Source: Halomonas elongata (GTDB taxonomy: Bacteria; Pseudomonadota; Gammaproteobacteria; Pseudomonadales; Halomonadaceae). Taken from it: 64,000 nt of DNA. The notes under the pieces are model-generated. The model saw only the letters and a program-made list of their open reading frames with translations. It was not told the DNA's origin and searched no databases. Positions 1-8,808 of this stretch are shown here, in pieces. The translations under genes and the position numbers were made by a program. Position 1 is the stretch's first letter. Each line of letters opens with the position of its first letter. The stretch is taken from contig NZ_JAJQTQ010000018.1 in NCBI RefSeq assembly GCF_029081005.1, forward strand, positions 18,828 to 82,827, in the 5' to 3' direction.

Positions 1-1
1 G

Positions 2-898
2 GCCGTGGCCGAAGGCGACGTGACCTGGGATTTGATCGACATGACCCGCAGCCAGGCCAAGGCCGCCTGCGCGGAGAACCTGCTCGAGCCGCTATCTCCC
101 GAGCTGCTCGCTCCCGCGCCGGACGGCACTCCCGCCGCACGCGACTTCGTCGATGGTGCCCTGAACCGCTGCTCCATCACCCACTCGGTCTTCGCCACCG
201 TCGTCGCCTATCGTCGCGATGCCTTCCCGGGCCGGCGGCCCACCGAGATCGCCGACCTCTTCGACCAGGAACGCTTCCCCGGTCCCCGCGCCCTGCAACG
301 CACGCCCGCGGTCAACCTGGAGTGGGCACTGCTCTCCTACGGCGTGCCCCGGGAGGAAATCTATCGGCTGCTCAGCACACGCCGCGGACTGTCGCTCGCC
401 TTCAAGCGAATCGACAGCCTCGAGAACCTGCATTGGTGGGAGGCCGGGGACGCCCCGGTGCGTCTGCTCGCCGAGGGGGAGGTGGTGATGGCCTCGGGCT
501 ACAACGGGCGCTTCTTCGACGCCATGATCAACCGTGACCTGCCCATCGAGATTCTCTGGGACGGACAGGTCCAGGAGCACGAAACCTGGGCCCTGCCCCG
601 CGGTGCCGCTCATCCGGATGCCGCCCGCGAATTCATCCGCTTCGCCACCTCCAGCGAACGCCAGGCCGCCCTGGCCCGGCTCATCCCCTACGGTCCCTCG
701 CGTCGCTCGGCGACCCTGCAGGTCACCACCCACCCCGACAGCGGCGTCGACATGCGCCTGCACATCCCCACCCATCCGCTGAATGCCGAACGCGCCATCA
801 CCAAGGATGACGACTGGTACGCCCGCAGCCATACCCGTATCAACGACTACTTCCGGGATGCCCTGCTCGATGAGCGCGAGAATAGCGATTCCCCGTGA
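2..898 (+). CDS. ABC transporter solute-binding protein, polyamine (PotD/PotF-like) type, 5' end missing
   Basis: The reading frame is open to the left edge, so about 297 C-terminal residues are present and the true start and any signal peptide lie outside the window. The protein looks like the second lobe of a bacterial type 2 periplasmic binding protein. It has the stretch LLAEGEVVMASGYNGR, in which the ligand pocket is usually formed, and a C-terminal part (DAAREFIRFATSSERQ) typical of the polyamine/iron-type solute-binding family. The ligand cannot be read from the sequence. It ends 199 bases before kduI and its high GC content matches core host genes, so it probably belongs to a transporter operon further left rather than to the uronate cluster. 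Confidence 0.75.
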   Translation, partial: AVAEGDVTWDLIDMTRSQAKAACAENLLEPLSPELLAPAPDGTPAARDFVDGALNRCSITHSVFATVVAYRRDAFPGRRPTEIADLFDQERFPGPRALQRTPAVNLEWALLSYGVPREEIYRLLSTRRGLSLAFKRIDSLENLHWWEAGDAPVRLLAEGEVVMASGYNGRFFDAMINRDLPIEILWDGQVQEHETWALPRGAAHPDAAREFIRFATSSERQAALARLIPYGPSRRSATLQVTTHPDSGVDMRLHIPTHPLNAERAITKDDDWYARSHTRINDYFRDALLDERENSDSP

Positions 899-1046
899 TC
901 GGCCGGTTTCCGACATGACCCCGCGATATCCCATGCCCCTCTGACGGCCTGCCGCAAGTCCGCGGGACGGCCATCGCTTACCGAACTCCGATGATCCTCT
1001 CCGCCGGCCAGACGATGGCCGTCTTGATCCATCATGGCGACGATGC

Positions 1047-1075
1047 TATTTTGAACTTGCATTTCAATTTTATAG
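1047..1075. promoter_or_regulatory. candidate KdgR/IclR operator in front of kduI
   Basis: An AT-rich imperfect dyad TTTTGAAcTTGCATTTCAA is followed by TTTTATAGAACC, just upstream of kduI. It shares the segment CATTTCA(A/T)TTTTATAG with the site in front of the KdgM-type porin gene at about 3724-3738. That two-site similarity within one cluster suggests a common binding site for the IclR-family regulator encoded at 2779-3588. Binding is inferred. Confidence 0.45.
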
Positions 1076-1097
1076 AACCACCGATTCCGGAGAACGC

Positions 1098-1934
1098 ATG
1101 GAGATTCGTCAGGCGATCCACAGCGAACATGCCAAGACCCTCGACACCCAGGGACTTCGTGACCAGTTCCTGATTGAAGAGTTGTTCGTCGACAATCAGC
1201 TCAAGCTGGTATACAGCCACATCGATCGCATCATCATCGGAGGCGCCCAACCGGTTGGGGAAGCCGTGACCATCCCCGCATCTCTTGGCCAGCAGACCGG
1301 AACCGATTTCTTCCTCGAGCGCCGCGAGCTCGGCACCATCAACATTGGCGGCCCGGGAACCGTGGTCGTAGATGGCACGCGTCATGAGGTCAGCACCCAC
1401 GAAGGTCTCTATATCGGCAAGGGTAGCCGTGATGTCCAGTTCGAAAGCCAGAACGCCGATAGCCCGGCCGCTTTCTACATGACTTGCGCGCCTGCTCACC
1501 AGGCATATCCGACTCGCAAGGTGACCCTCGAGGATGCATCGCCCCAGACTCTGGGCGACACAGCCAACAGCAATCGCCGAACCATCTACAAGTACCTGGT
1601 GCCGGATGTGCTCCCCACCTGCCAGCTTCTGATGGGGATGACCCGCCTCGAGGAAGGCAGCCTGTGGAACACCATGCCCTGTCATACTCATGAGCGACGC
1701 ATGGAGGCCTATTTCTACTTTGACATGGCCGACGACAGCCTGGTCTTCCACATGATGGGGGAGCCCCAGGAGACCCGGCACCTGGTCGTGCGCAACCGCC
1801 AGGCGGTTCTGTCTCCAAGCTGGTCGCTGCATTCCGGCGTAGGCACCGGCAGCTACACCTTCATCTGGGCCATGGTCGGCGAGAACCAGACCTTCCCCGA
1901 CATGGACCACGTTGCCATGTCGGAACTGCGCTGA
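1098..1934 (+). CDS. kduI: 5-dehydro-4-deoxy-D-glucuronate isomerase KduI
   Basis: Cytoplasmic cupin-type isomerase that converts 4-deoxy-L-threo-5-hexosulose uronate (from unsaturated galacturonate or glucuronate) to 3-deoxy-D-glycero-2,5-hexodiulosonate. The length of 278 residues equals the E. coli enzyme. The zinc-site motif [14 protein letters not shown] gives two histidines and the glutamate, and the histidine in [15 protein letters not shown] gives the last ligand. The start ATG follows a purine-rich GGAGAACGC. kduD follows 17 bases after the stop, so the two are probably co-transcribed and catalyse consecutive steps. Confidence 0.96.
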   Translation: MEIRQAIHSEHAKTLDTQGLRDQFLIEELFVDNQLKLVYSHIDRIIIGGAQPVGEAVTIPASLGQQTGTDFFLERRELGTINIGGPGTVVVDGTRHEVSTHEGLYIGKGSRDVQFESQNADSPAAFYMTCAPAHQAYPTRKVTLEDASPQTLGDTANSNRRTIYKYLVPDVLPTCQLLMGMTRLEEGSLWNTMPCHTHERRMEAYFYFDMADDSLVFHMMGEPQETRHLVVRNRQAVLSPSWSLHSGVGTGSYTFIWAMVGENQTFPDMDHVAMSELR

Positions 1935-1951
1935 GCTGAAAGGAGGTCTCC

Positions 1952-2719
1952 ATGAGTCAGATGAGCCAGCTTTTCGATTTGAGCGGCAAGACCGCCATCG
2001 TCACCGGCAGCAACACCGGCCTGGGCCAGGGCATGGCGCTGGGCCTGGCCGGTGCAGGATGCAACATCGTGGCCGTCAACCGTCGCCCACCTGAAGAGAC
2101 CCGACGACACGTCGAGGCGATGGGCGTGGCATTCTTGTCCGTGGAAGCCGACCTGGCCGACACGACGCCGATCGACGACATCCTCGCCCAGACCGAGGAA
2201 CATTTCGGCGGTGCCGATATCCTGGTCAACAATGCCGGCATCATCCGCCGCGCGGATGCTCTGACGTTCACCGAACAAGACTGGGACGACGTCATGGACG
2301 TCAACATCAAGAACCTGTTCTTCCTTTCCCAGGCCTTCGCCCGGACCTGCATCGAAGGACAGCGGCGAGGCAAGATCATCAATATCGCCTCGATGCTGTC
2401 CTTCCAGGGGGGCATCAGGGTCCCTTCCTATACGGCTTCGAAGAGCGGCGTCCTGGGGGTGACCCGATTGATGGCAAACGAATGGGCCTCTCACGGCATC
2501 AACACCAATGCCATCGCTCCCGGCTATATGGCCACCAACAATACAGAAGCATTGCGCAACGACCCCGAGCGCAGTCGCGAGATCCTTGGCCGGATACCCG
2601 CCGGACGCTGGGGAGCTCCCGAAGACCTCGCCGGAGCCGCGGTATTTCTAGCCTCGGACGCGTCGAACTACGTCAACGGGCATACTCTTGCAGTAGATGG
2701 AGGGTGGCTGGCCAGATAG
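1952..2719 (+). CDS. kduD: 2-dehydro-3-deoxy-D-gluconate 5-dehydrogenase KduD (short-chain dehydrogenase)
   Basis: NAD(H)-dependent SDR of 255 residues. It reduces the KduI product to 2-keto-3-deoxygluconate (KDG), which KDG kinase and KDPG aldolase (not in this window) would finish. The sequence shows the Rossmann glycine motif TGSNTGLGQG near residue 19, NNAG at about 90 and the catalytic YxxxK in PSYTASKSG. The start was chosen because AAAGGAGG lies 7 bases upstream. A second in-frame Met two codons later is possible. The specific name rests on the adjacent kduI, because SDR sequence alone is ambiguous. Confidence 0.92.
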   Translation: MSQMSQLFDLSGKTAIVTGSNTGLGQGMALGLAGAGCNIVAVNRRPPEETRRHVEAMGVAFLSVEADLADTTPIDDILAQTEEHFGGADILVNNAGIIRRADALTFTEQDWDDVMDVNIKNLFFLSQAFARTCIEGQRRGKIINIASMLSFQGGIRVPSYTASKSGVLGVTRLMANEWASHGINTNAIAPGYMATNNTEALRNDPERSREILGRIPAGRWGAPEDLAGAAVFLASDASNYVNGHTLAVDGGWLAR

Positions 2720-2735
2720 CGCCCCATCCGATAGA

Positions 2736-2763
2736 CCGGACGCAGCCTGTCGGCTGCGTCCGG
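2736..2763. terminator. hairpin between convergent kduD and the IclR-type gene
   Basis: A perfect 12-bp stem CCGGACGCAGCC / GGCTGCGTCCGG with a TGTC loop lies between the two converging genes. There is no clear T tract on either side, so it may be a weak bidirectional terminator or only an RNA 3'-end stabiliser. Confidence 0.6.
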
Positions 2764-2778
2764 CCGAGAGCGCGTTCA

Positions 2779-3588
2779 TCAGACAGCCAGGGAGCGGTCT
2801 TCGAAGGCATACTCGTGGCACCCCTGCCCCTCGGAAATGCGCTTGCCGGCCTCATGCAACAAGCGCACGTATTCGGCTCGTTTCTTTGTGTCATAGCGCA
2901 CCACGGGGAATGACAGGCTCAAGGCGGCCACCGCATGGCCGAAACGGTCGAACACCGGAACCGACAGGCACCGCACACCAAGCTCGGCTTCTTCCCGATC
3001 CTCCGCCACACCCTCTTTTCTGATTTCGGGCAATTCGCCCATGACCGCTTCCACGCTGGTCAGGGTGTGTTCGGTATGGGGTTCGAAATCCACGGACTCG
3101 AGCACTTCCCTTGCCCGCTCCTGCTCCATCCAGGCCAGAAGCGTCTTCCCCATCGCCGTTGAATACACCGGGTTTCGACGACCGATACGCGACTGCATGC
3201 ACAGATTGTACTGAGAACTGTACTTGTGGATGTACATGATCTGCCGGGGATCATCATCCAGAACCCCCAGATGGATCGCCTCGTGGGTCTCCTCGGAGAG
3301 CTTGCGCATTTCCACGTCGGCCAGGCGCGTCAAATCGACATGCTGCAGAGCAGAAGACCCCAGCTCGAAGAGCTTCAGGGTCAATGCATACTTCTCCGAC
3401 TCTTCTTCCTGACTGACATAGCCCAGCTCTTTCATCGTCTGCAGGAAGCGATAGGCGGTGCTTTTCGATGTGACAGCACGCTGGGAAAGCTCGGACAGGC
3501 CAATTTCCCTTTGCTCGGCCAACCCTTCGAGAATCCCGAACACCTTCATGACGGCGGCTACATTGTCGGGTTTTTGCGACGCTGCCAT
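2779..3588 (-). CDS. IclR-family transcriptional regulator (KdgR-like)
   Basis: This protein of 269 residues has an N-terminal winged helix-turn-helix (SELSQRAVTSKSTAYRFLQ, residues 33-51). A C-terminal IclR effector domain follows, with the usual small-ligand motif around IHLGVLDDD and the final RCLSVPVFDRFGHAVAALS. It lies between kduD and the KdgM porin, so it most likely represses the uronate genes and responds to KDG or a related metabolite, as KdgR does in enterobacteria. That role is inferred from context. The start ATG at 3588 faces a 286-base intergenic region that holds a KdgR-like site. Confidence 0.88.
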   Translation of the reverse strand: MAASQKPDNVAAVMKVFGILEGLAEQREIGLSELSQRAVTSKSTAYRFLQTMKELGYVSQEEESEKYALTLKLFELGSSALQHVDLTRLADVEMRKLSEETHEAIHLGVLDDDPRQIMYIHKYSSQYNLCMQSRIGRRNPVYSTAMGKTLLAWMEQERAREVLESVDFEPHTEHTLTSVEAVMGELPEIRKEGVAEDREEAELGVRCLSVPVFDRFGHAVAALSLSFPVVRYDTKKRAEYVRLLHEAGKRISEGQGCHEYAFEDRSLAV

Positions 3589-3711
3589 AGCCCCACCCCT
3601 CGTTTCACAAAAATTGGAATCATGGTCTGAATTTAACGCAAAACGCTTCCCATCGCTACCTGTCTCGTGTCATCGACCCGTCCAGGACGCCTATAGCACC
3701 GACCAAAGTAT

Positions 3712-3740
3712 AAAAGAAACACCATTTCATTTTTATAGGA
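3712..3740. promoter_or_regulatory. KdgR-like operator upstream of the KdgM porin gene
   Basis: The core AAAGAAACACCATTTCATTT is a close match to the known gammaproteobacterial KdgR site pattern (AAATGAAACA..GTTTCATTT). It sits in a longer dyad, TATAAAAGAAA on one side and TTTCATTTTTATA on the other. It lies 135-165 bases before the porin start and about 125 bases from the divergent regulator gene, so it could serve both. A related site is in front of kduI. Confidence 0.6.
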
Positions 3741-3874
3741 ACATTGTTACTTTTTTAGTGGCCCAAGGGATTGAAACGTGGAAAGCGACATTTCCCGCCA
3801 CGTGGACCCGGCAAGGACACCCCCCCTTTCGGCCCGATCAGGACAATTCACACAAAACCAACAATGGAGCTGAC

Positions 3875-4615
3875 ATGCGAGCCACATACCCGTCGAGATG
3901 GTTCATCGGTACCGCCACAGCCTGCATGACGATGTTTCTGGCAGGACCGTCTCTCGCTGCCGACGACATCCTGACGATGAAACTGGAACATACCACCAAT
4001 AGTCATGCCCTGACGCTCCCCAAGGTGGCGGTCACCCGTGTCTTTGATGACACCTCCTCCCTGACACTTGAAAAATCCTGGTACTGGCAGGAAGGTGTAC
4101 ATGAAAGTGGCTGGCCAAAACACGACGAAGGCTTCGTCAACTACGCCTTTCCTTCCTATAATCTGGGCGCAGATAACCGGTGGTCATTGACACCGCAGCT
4201 GGGTGCAAAGTTCCGCTCGAATCTAACGCGTGCCCTGGCTGCCATCAAAGTAGGTTATCAAGGCGATGGCTGGAGTCTTTCCGGACGTTACCGCTACGAA
4301 CAGGAAACGACTCATGAAACAGCTAAAGAAGGCACGGCGGGCAGGATAGACCTGTATGCCAGTTATGATATCAACGATGACTGGATGCTCCTTTACAACC
4401 CTCATTACCACTTCAAGCATGAAGATGATTCACCCGATTTTGGCACCGGGGATCGTGACTATCTCGAACAGGAATTTCTTGTATTCCATACGCTCGATGC
4501 CAAAAACACGCTTTTCGGGGGCTATATTCGCCGGGACAAGAATAGCGACCAAGCGTCGATGGATCCTGGGCAGCGCAACAGCTCCTGGCTGATTGGCTAT
4601 CAGCACAAATTCTAG
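3875..4615 (+). CDS. kdgM: oligogalacturonate-specific outer-membrane porin, KdgM family
   Basis: Outer-membrane beta-barrel for diffusion of acidic oligosaccharides. The chosen start gives 246 residues, the usual KdgM size, with a signal peptide ending at PSLAA/DD near residue 25. GGAG lies 5 bases before this ATG. The frame stays open for 139 codons upstream, but that part crosses the operator region and is not coding. The mature part is rich in alternating aromatic and polar strands (YSGRYRYEQ, DLYASYDIN, WMLLYNPHYHF) and ends with a terminal aromatic residue (YQHKF), as in barrels handled by the BAM machinery. The role in uronide uptake is supported by the neighbours. Confidence 0.88.
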   Translation: MRATYPSRWFIGTATACMTMFLAGPSLAADDILTMKLEHTTNSHALTLPKVAVTRVFDDTSSLTLEKSWYWQEGVHESGWPKHDEGFVNYAFPSYNLGADNRWSLTPQLGAKFRSNLTRALAAIKVGYQGDGWSLSGRYRYEQETTHETAKEGTAGRIDLYASYDINDDWMLLYNPHYHFKHEDDSPDFGTGDRDYLEQEFLVFHTLDAKNTLFGGYIRRDKNSDQASMDPGQRNSSWLIGYQHKF

Positions 4616-4623
4616 TCACCCTG

Positions 4624-4648
4624 GGCATGGGAATGTTTTTCCCATGCC
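4624..4648 (+). terminator. stem-loop after the KdgM gene
   Basis: A perfect 10-bp stem GGCATGGGAA / TTCCCATGCC with loop TGTTT lies just after the porin stop. No T run follows, so it could reduce rather than stop read-through into the TRAP genes and favour high porin expression. Confidence 0.6.
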
Positions 4649-4728
4649 ACAATCGACTTCAACCAGAGAGCAAAATGACCTACAAAACCTGACAGTGGCA
4701 TGAAAAGTTAAAGCCCAGGAGAGGAAGC

Positions 4729-5214
4729 ATGCAAAAAGTACGAACCGCAATTGATCGAAGCCTCCAGACTGTTTGTTGCTTTCTGTTCATGGTGATGGTG
4801 GTAACTGCCAGCTGGCAGGTCATCAGTCGTTATGTTCTCAACAGCCCCAGCACAATCTCGGAAGCCTTTCTTCGCTGTTCCTTGATATGGCTGTCGATGC
4901 TCGCTATCGCCTATGTTGCGGGGCGTCGAGAGCACGTAAGCTTGACACTGTTTACCGACAGGCTGACCGGAACATGGAAAGTTGCATCTAATCTTTTGAC
5001 AGAAATCCTGTTCATTGTCTTTGCAGCCTTTGTGATGATACATGGTGGATTTCAAGCAGCATCCAACACGATGTCCCAGATATATCCCATGCTCAACATC
5101 CCGAAAGGCTTGATTTACCTTTCACTCCCCGTTTCCGGATCTATCATCGTTGTTTACTGCCTTCTTAACTGCTTGAAAATATACAAAAATTCACAGATTT
5201 CCAGGAGTCAGTAA
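4729..5214 (+). CDS. TRAP transporter small permease (DctQ family)
   Basis: Inner-membrane protein of 161 residues with four predicted transmembrane helices (about residues 14-34, 48-64, 87-107 and 127-147). The conserved tryptophan-containing segment of the first helix (TASWQVISRYVLN) is typical of DctQ subunits. It is followed after 2 bases by the large permease gene, with which it would form the sodium-driven TRAP membrane complex. AGGAG lies 6 bases before the ATG. The substrate is inferred from the cluster to be an unsaturated (oligo)uronide. Confidence 0.9.
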   Translation: MQKVRTAIDRSLQTVCCFLFMVMVVTASWQVISRYVLNSPSTISEAFLRCSLIWLSMLAIAYVAGRREHVSLTLFTDRLTGTWKVASNLLTEILFIVFAAFVMIHGGFQAASNTMSQIYPMLNIPKGLIYLSLPVSGSIIVVYCLLNCLKIYKNSQISRSQ

Positions 5215-5216
5215 CC

Positions 5217-6515
5217 ATGATGGTGGATGCAGGTCTCGTTCTCATCTTGTCTTTCATTGGGCTCCTCATCATTGGGGTACCAATTGGAATTTGTATCGCA
5301 GCTTCTTCGGCAATAACGATACTTCTTGAGTTACCAGCAGATATTGCCATTTTCACAACGGCACAGAAAATGGCATCGAGTCTGGATAGTTTTACTCTGC
5401 TGGCTGTGCCCTTCTTCATTCTCTCCGGTGTTCTCATGAACAATGGAGGAATTGCCCTTCGTCTGGTAAATTTTGCCAAGCTCTTCAGTGCAGGCATTCC
5501 TGGGTCATTGGCGCACACCAACATTGTAGGCAATATGATGTTTGGGGCGATTTCAGGATCCGCGATTGCCGCATCAACCTCTATCGGGGGCGTCATGGTC
5601 CCCATGAGTGAAAAGGAAGGTTATAGCCGACCATTCTCTGCATCCGCCAATATCGCCTCGGCACCTACGGGCATGCTGATTCCTCCGACAACCTCCTTTA
5701 TTCTCTATGCACTGGCCAGCGGCGGTACCTCAATTTCAGCCCTATTTGCCGGTGGCCTCGTAGCGGGTTGTCTATGGGGTGCCGGTTGCATCCTGGTTGC
5801 CCTGGTCATCGCAAAGTATCGGAACTACACGGTGAGGCTGGACCTGCGTGAAAATTCGATCAAGACTGTCGTCCTTCAGGCGCTCCCCAGCCTTCTGCTC
5901 ATTGCCATCATCATTGGCGGTATCGTATTTGGTATCTTCACGGCTGTTGAGGCATCTGCCATTGCCGTCATTTACACGATATTCTTGACCGTCGTCGTCT
6001 ACCGGACCATTGGTCTACGCGCTTTCATCGACTCATTGATCAAGGCCACCGAGACGACCGGCGTTATCATGTTCCTCCTTGCAGCCTCTTCAGCCATGTC
6101 ATTCGCCATGTCCATCACGGGGTTGCCCACAGCGATCAGCTCCGCCATTCTCGGTTTTTCCGACAACCCTGCTGCCATATTGTTGATCATCACCGCTTTA
6201 CTGCTGGTTATCGGGTGCTTCATGGATATTGGCCCGGCCATCTTGATCTTCACTCCGATTCTTCTACCCATCACATCTGCAATTAATATCGATCCGATAC
6301 ATTTCGGGATCATCATGGTATTCAATCTTTGTATTGGAACGATTACGCCACCTGTTGGAACTGGGCTGTTCATTGGTGCCGGCATCGCCAAGGAGAAAGT
6401 CGAGAATCTGCTTATCCCTCTCCTGCCCTTTTACCTGGTCATCCTTGCAGTCCTGCTACTCATCACCTTCATACCGGAAATCACGCTATTCCTTCCCATG
6501 ATGATGGGCCTCTAA
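5217..6515 (+). CDS. TRAP transporter large permease (DctM family)
   Basis: This hydrophobic protein of 432 residues has about a dozen membrane segments and the usual DctM signatures: GVPIGICIAASS near the N-terminus, PFFILSGVLMNNGGIA, the GSAIAASTSIGGVMVP stretch and GTITPPVGTGLF near the C-terminus. It forms the ion-coupled transport pathway together with the DctQ subunit encoded 2 bases upstream. Tight spacing implies one transcript with the preceding gene and the GH105 gene that follows 28 bases later. GC content is visibly lower than in most host genes of the window. Confidence 0.94.
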   Translation: MMVDAGLVLILSFIGLLIIGVPIGICIAASSAITILLELPADIAIFTTAQKMASSLDSFTLLAVPFFILSGVLMNNGGIALRLVNFAKLFSAGIPGSLAHTNIVGNMMFGAISGSAIAASTSIGGVMVPMSEKEGYSRPFSASANIASAPTGMLIPPTTSFILYALASGGTSISALFAGGLVAGCLWGAGCILVALVIAKYRNYTVRLDLRENSIKTVVLQALPSLLLIAIIIGGIVFGIFTAVEASAIAVIYTIFLTVVVYRTIGLRAFIDSLIKATETTGVIMFLLAASSAMSFAMSITGLPTAISSAILGFSDNPAAILLIITALLLVIGCFMDIGPAILIFTPILLPITSAINIDPIHFGIIMVFNLCIGTITPPVGTGLFIGAGIAKEKVENLLIPLLPFYLVILAVLLLITFIPEITLFLPMMMGL

Positions 6516-6543
6516 TTTAAAAATCAAAACATGAGAGAACGAT

Positions 6544-7683
6544 ATGAAAACATTTAGCGTCAAGCACAGTCCGATCCTGAGGCAAGAAGAGCGCTTCATC
6601 TCCAGGGATGATGTTACGGAATTGATCAAGAAGACCATCGACAACCTGGTCAATATACAGGACGAGACCGGCGAGTTCCTGCTTCATCTTGATGATGGCC
6701 GAACCATAGACACGAAAGGATGGGCTGGTTGGGAATGGACCCACGGTATCGGCCTGTACGGTATCTACAAGTACTACGAGCAAACCGACGATACCGAAGC
6801 ACTGGCCATCATCGATGTTTGGTTCCGCAACCGCTTTGCCGAGCGACTGGCCACCAAGAATGTCAATACCGTGTGTCCCTTCCTGACCCTCGCCTATCGC
6901 TACGAGGAAACGGGTCGCAAGGAGTGGTTGCCGTACCTGCAGGCCTGGGCGGATTGGGTCATGCACGATATGCCGCGCACTGACAAGGGTGGTCTACAGC
7001 ACGTCGTCTACAACAGCGAGAACCATCAGCAGCTGTGGGACGACACCTTGATGATGAGCGTGCTGCCGTTGGCCAAGATTGGACGGCTCCTCGATAGACA
7101 GGACTACGTGGAAGAGGCGAAATACCAGTTTCTGGTACACATCCAGTATCTCATGGATCGGGAGACGGGCGCCTGGTTCCATGGCTGGACGTTCGAGGGC
7201 AATCATAACTTCGCCAAGGCTCGCTGGGCGCGTGGCAATAGTTGGTTGACGATCGTCATTCCCGAGTTTCTTGAGCTCCTCGACCTATCTCCTCACGACC
7301 CCATTCGACGTTTTCTCATCCAGGTCCTGGAGTCCCAGGTCGAGATACTGACCCAGTGGCAATCGGAATCCGGTCTATGGCATACGCTGCTTGACGATCC
7401 ATCCTCCTACCTTGAGGCATCGGCAACGGCCGGCTTTGCGTATGGCATTCTCAAGGCGGTCCGGATGCGTTATCTCGATGCCTCCTACTACGAAGTAGCC
7501 GAAAAAGCCACCAAGAGTGTCATTCAGCACATCACCCCGGATGGTGAGTTGGCGCAAGTCTCTTTCGGCACCGCCATGGGAGACGACCTCGACTATTACC
7601 GAACCATCCCTTTGACCTCCATGCCCTATGGCCAGGCCATGGCAATCTTGTGCCTCTCCGAATACTTGAGGACATACTTGTAG
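6544..7683 (+). CDS. unsaturated rhamnogalacturonyl/uronyl hydrolase, GH105 (YteR/YesR-like)
   Basis: This (alpha/alpha)6-barrel glycosidase of 379 residues removes the terminal 4,5-unsaturated uronic acid from oligosaccharides left by polysaccharide lyases. The conserved GH88/GH105 motifs are visible: GWEWTHGIGLYG, LWDDTLMM with the probable catalytic aspartate, and WARGNSWLT. There is no signal peptide, so it acts in the cytoplasm on imported di- or oligosaccharides. It lies between the TRAP permease and binding-protein genes, which ties the transporter to unsaturated uronides. The released 4-deoxy-5-keto-uronate is the KduI substrate. Whether it prefers rhamnogalacturonan or another uronide (for example ulvan-derived) cannot be decided here. 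Confidence 0.88.
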   Translation: MKTFSVKHSPILRQEERFISRDDVTELIKKTIDNLVNIQDETGEFLLHLDDGRTIDTKGWAGWEWTHGIGLYGIYKYYEQTDDTEALAIIDVWFRNRFAERLATKNVNTVCPFLTLAYRYEETGRKEWLPYLQAWADWVMHDMPRTDKGGLQHVVYNSENHQQLWDDTLMMSVLPLAKIGRLLDRQDYVEEAKYQFLVHIQYLMDRETGAWFHGWTFEGNHNFAKARWARGNSWLTIVIPEFLELLDLSPHDPIRRFLIQVLESQVEILTQWQSESGLWHTLLDDPSSYLEASATAGFAYGILKAVRMRYLDASYYEVAEKATKSVIQHITPDGELAQVSFGTAMGDDLDYYRTIPLTSMPYGQAMAILCLSEYLRTYL

Positions 7684-7742
7684 CATTCCCTTGGCCCTGT
7701 TGGGCCATGAACTCACCAACAAATCCAAAGAAAGGAGACATC

Positions 7743-8744
7743 ATGACCATACCAGCTCACAAAAAGACACTGATCGCCGCAACACTCGCCACCCTGACAT
7801 TGGGAACATCAGCGGCATATGCCGAGAATAGCGTCACTCTCAAGCTGGCCTATGCCCAGAACTCTCAACCCGTCAAGGACGCCCTCGCCAAGTTTGGCTC
7901 CCTTGTCGAGGAAAAGTCAGGTGGATCTATCAGTGTCACCTACTTCCCGGATAGCCAGTTGGGCGGAGAAAGCGAGCTCGTCGAGCTTCTACAGACTGGT
8001 GCGATCGACATGACCAAGGTATCCGGTGGCCTGATGGGAAGTTTTTCACCACTCTACAGCGTTTTCTCCATGCCTTACCTATTCGATGGAGAGACACATT
8101 TTCATAACGTGATGAACAATCCCGACATCATGGATGACGTATACCAATCGACGAAGGATCAGGGGTTCGTCGGTGTCGGCTGGTACGACTCTGGCCAACG
8201 CAACTTTTATACAAAGGACGATCCAATCAATGGTGTGTCTGACCTGGAAGGCAAGAAGATTCGGGTCATGCAAAGTGAAAAGTCCGTCAATACCATGGAG
8301 CTCCTTGGGGCTTCACCTGTCGTGATGGCCCAGGAGGAAGTATATACCGCTCTACAACAGGGTATTCTGGATGGCGCGGAAAACAATGAATTTGCCCTTA
8401 CGACTGCACGCCATGGTGAGGTTGTCGATTACTATACCCTTGACGGTCATACGCGGATTCCCGACATCATCCTGTTCAACAGCAATACGCTTTCCAGCTT
8501 GACGGACTCTCAGCGAGAAGCCGTCATGTCGGCTATCGATGAATCGACTGAATTCCAACTGGAGAAGTGGTCTCAGTCTGTCGAGGAAGCGAGAAACAGT
8601 ATCAAGGATGAATTCAACGTCGAGATCAACGAAGTTGATATCGCCCCCTTCCAGGAGGCCGTGCAGCCGATGTACGACGACCTCGAAAGTCATCCAGAGC
8701 AATATTCGCTTTACCAGAAGATCAGAGATTCCGTCAGCAACTGA
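7743..8744 (+). CDS. TRAP transporter periplasmic substrate-binding protein (DctP family)
   Basis: Periplasmic receptor for the DctQM pair, 333 residues, with a signal peptide ending near TSAAYA/EN (residue 24). It has the family features LKLAYAQNSQPVKDAL at the mature N-terminus, FPDSQLGGESELVELLQTG, and the specificity segment LEGKKIRVMQSE, in which the conserved arginine contacts the ligand carboxylate. The start ATG follows AAAGGAGACATC. It lies 59 bases after the GH105 gene and ends at a strong hairpin, so it closes the transport operon. Confidence 0.93.
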   Translation: MTIPAHKKTLIAATLATLTLGTSAAYAENSVTLKLAYAQNSQPVKDALAKFGSLVEEKSGGSISVTYFPDSQLGGESELVELLQTGAIDMTKVSGGLMGSFSPLYSVFSMPYLFDGETHFHNVMNNPDIMDDVYQSTKDQGFVGVGWYDSGQRNFYTKDDPINGVSDLEGKKIRVMQSEKSVNTMELLGASPVVMAQEEVYTALQQGILDGAENNEFALTTARHGEVVDYYTLDGHTRIPDIILFNSNTLSSLTDSQREAVMSAIDESTEFQLEKWSQSVEEARNSIKDEFNVEINEVDIAPFQEAVQPMYDDLESHPEQYSLYQKIRDSVSN

Positions 8745-8755
8745 TTCTTCCCGAC

Positions 8756-8790
8756 GAGATATTGCCAGCACGCCTGGCAATATCTCTTTC
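8756..8790 (+). terminator. stem-loop terminator after the DctP gene
   Basis: A perfect 13-bp stem GAGATATTGCCAG / CTGGCAATATCTC with a 5-base loop (CACGC) is followed by TTTC. It separates the TRAP operon from the isomerase gene that begins 23 bases after the stem. Confidence 0.8.
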
Positions 8791-8808
8791 AACACTCGAC
8801 ACATCAGC

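Noticed and set aside
92..934. Long antisense frames opposite GC-rich host genes (also at 1032-1910, 16378-17274, 51776-52768, 60197-61393)
   Set aside because: They are mirror frames of genes with clear protein families on the other strand, common in high-GC DNA.
3458..3874. N-terminal extension of the KdgM porin frame by 139 codons
   Set aside because: It crosses the divergent promoter and operator region, lacks coding character and would bury the signal peptide.
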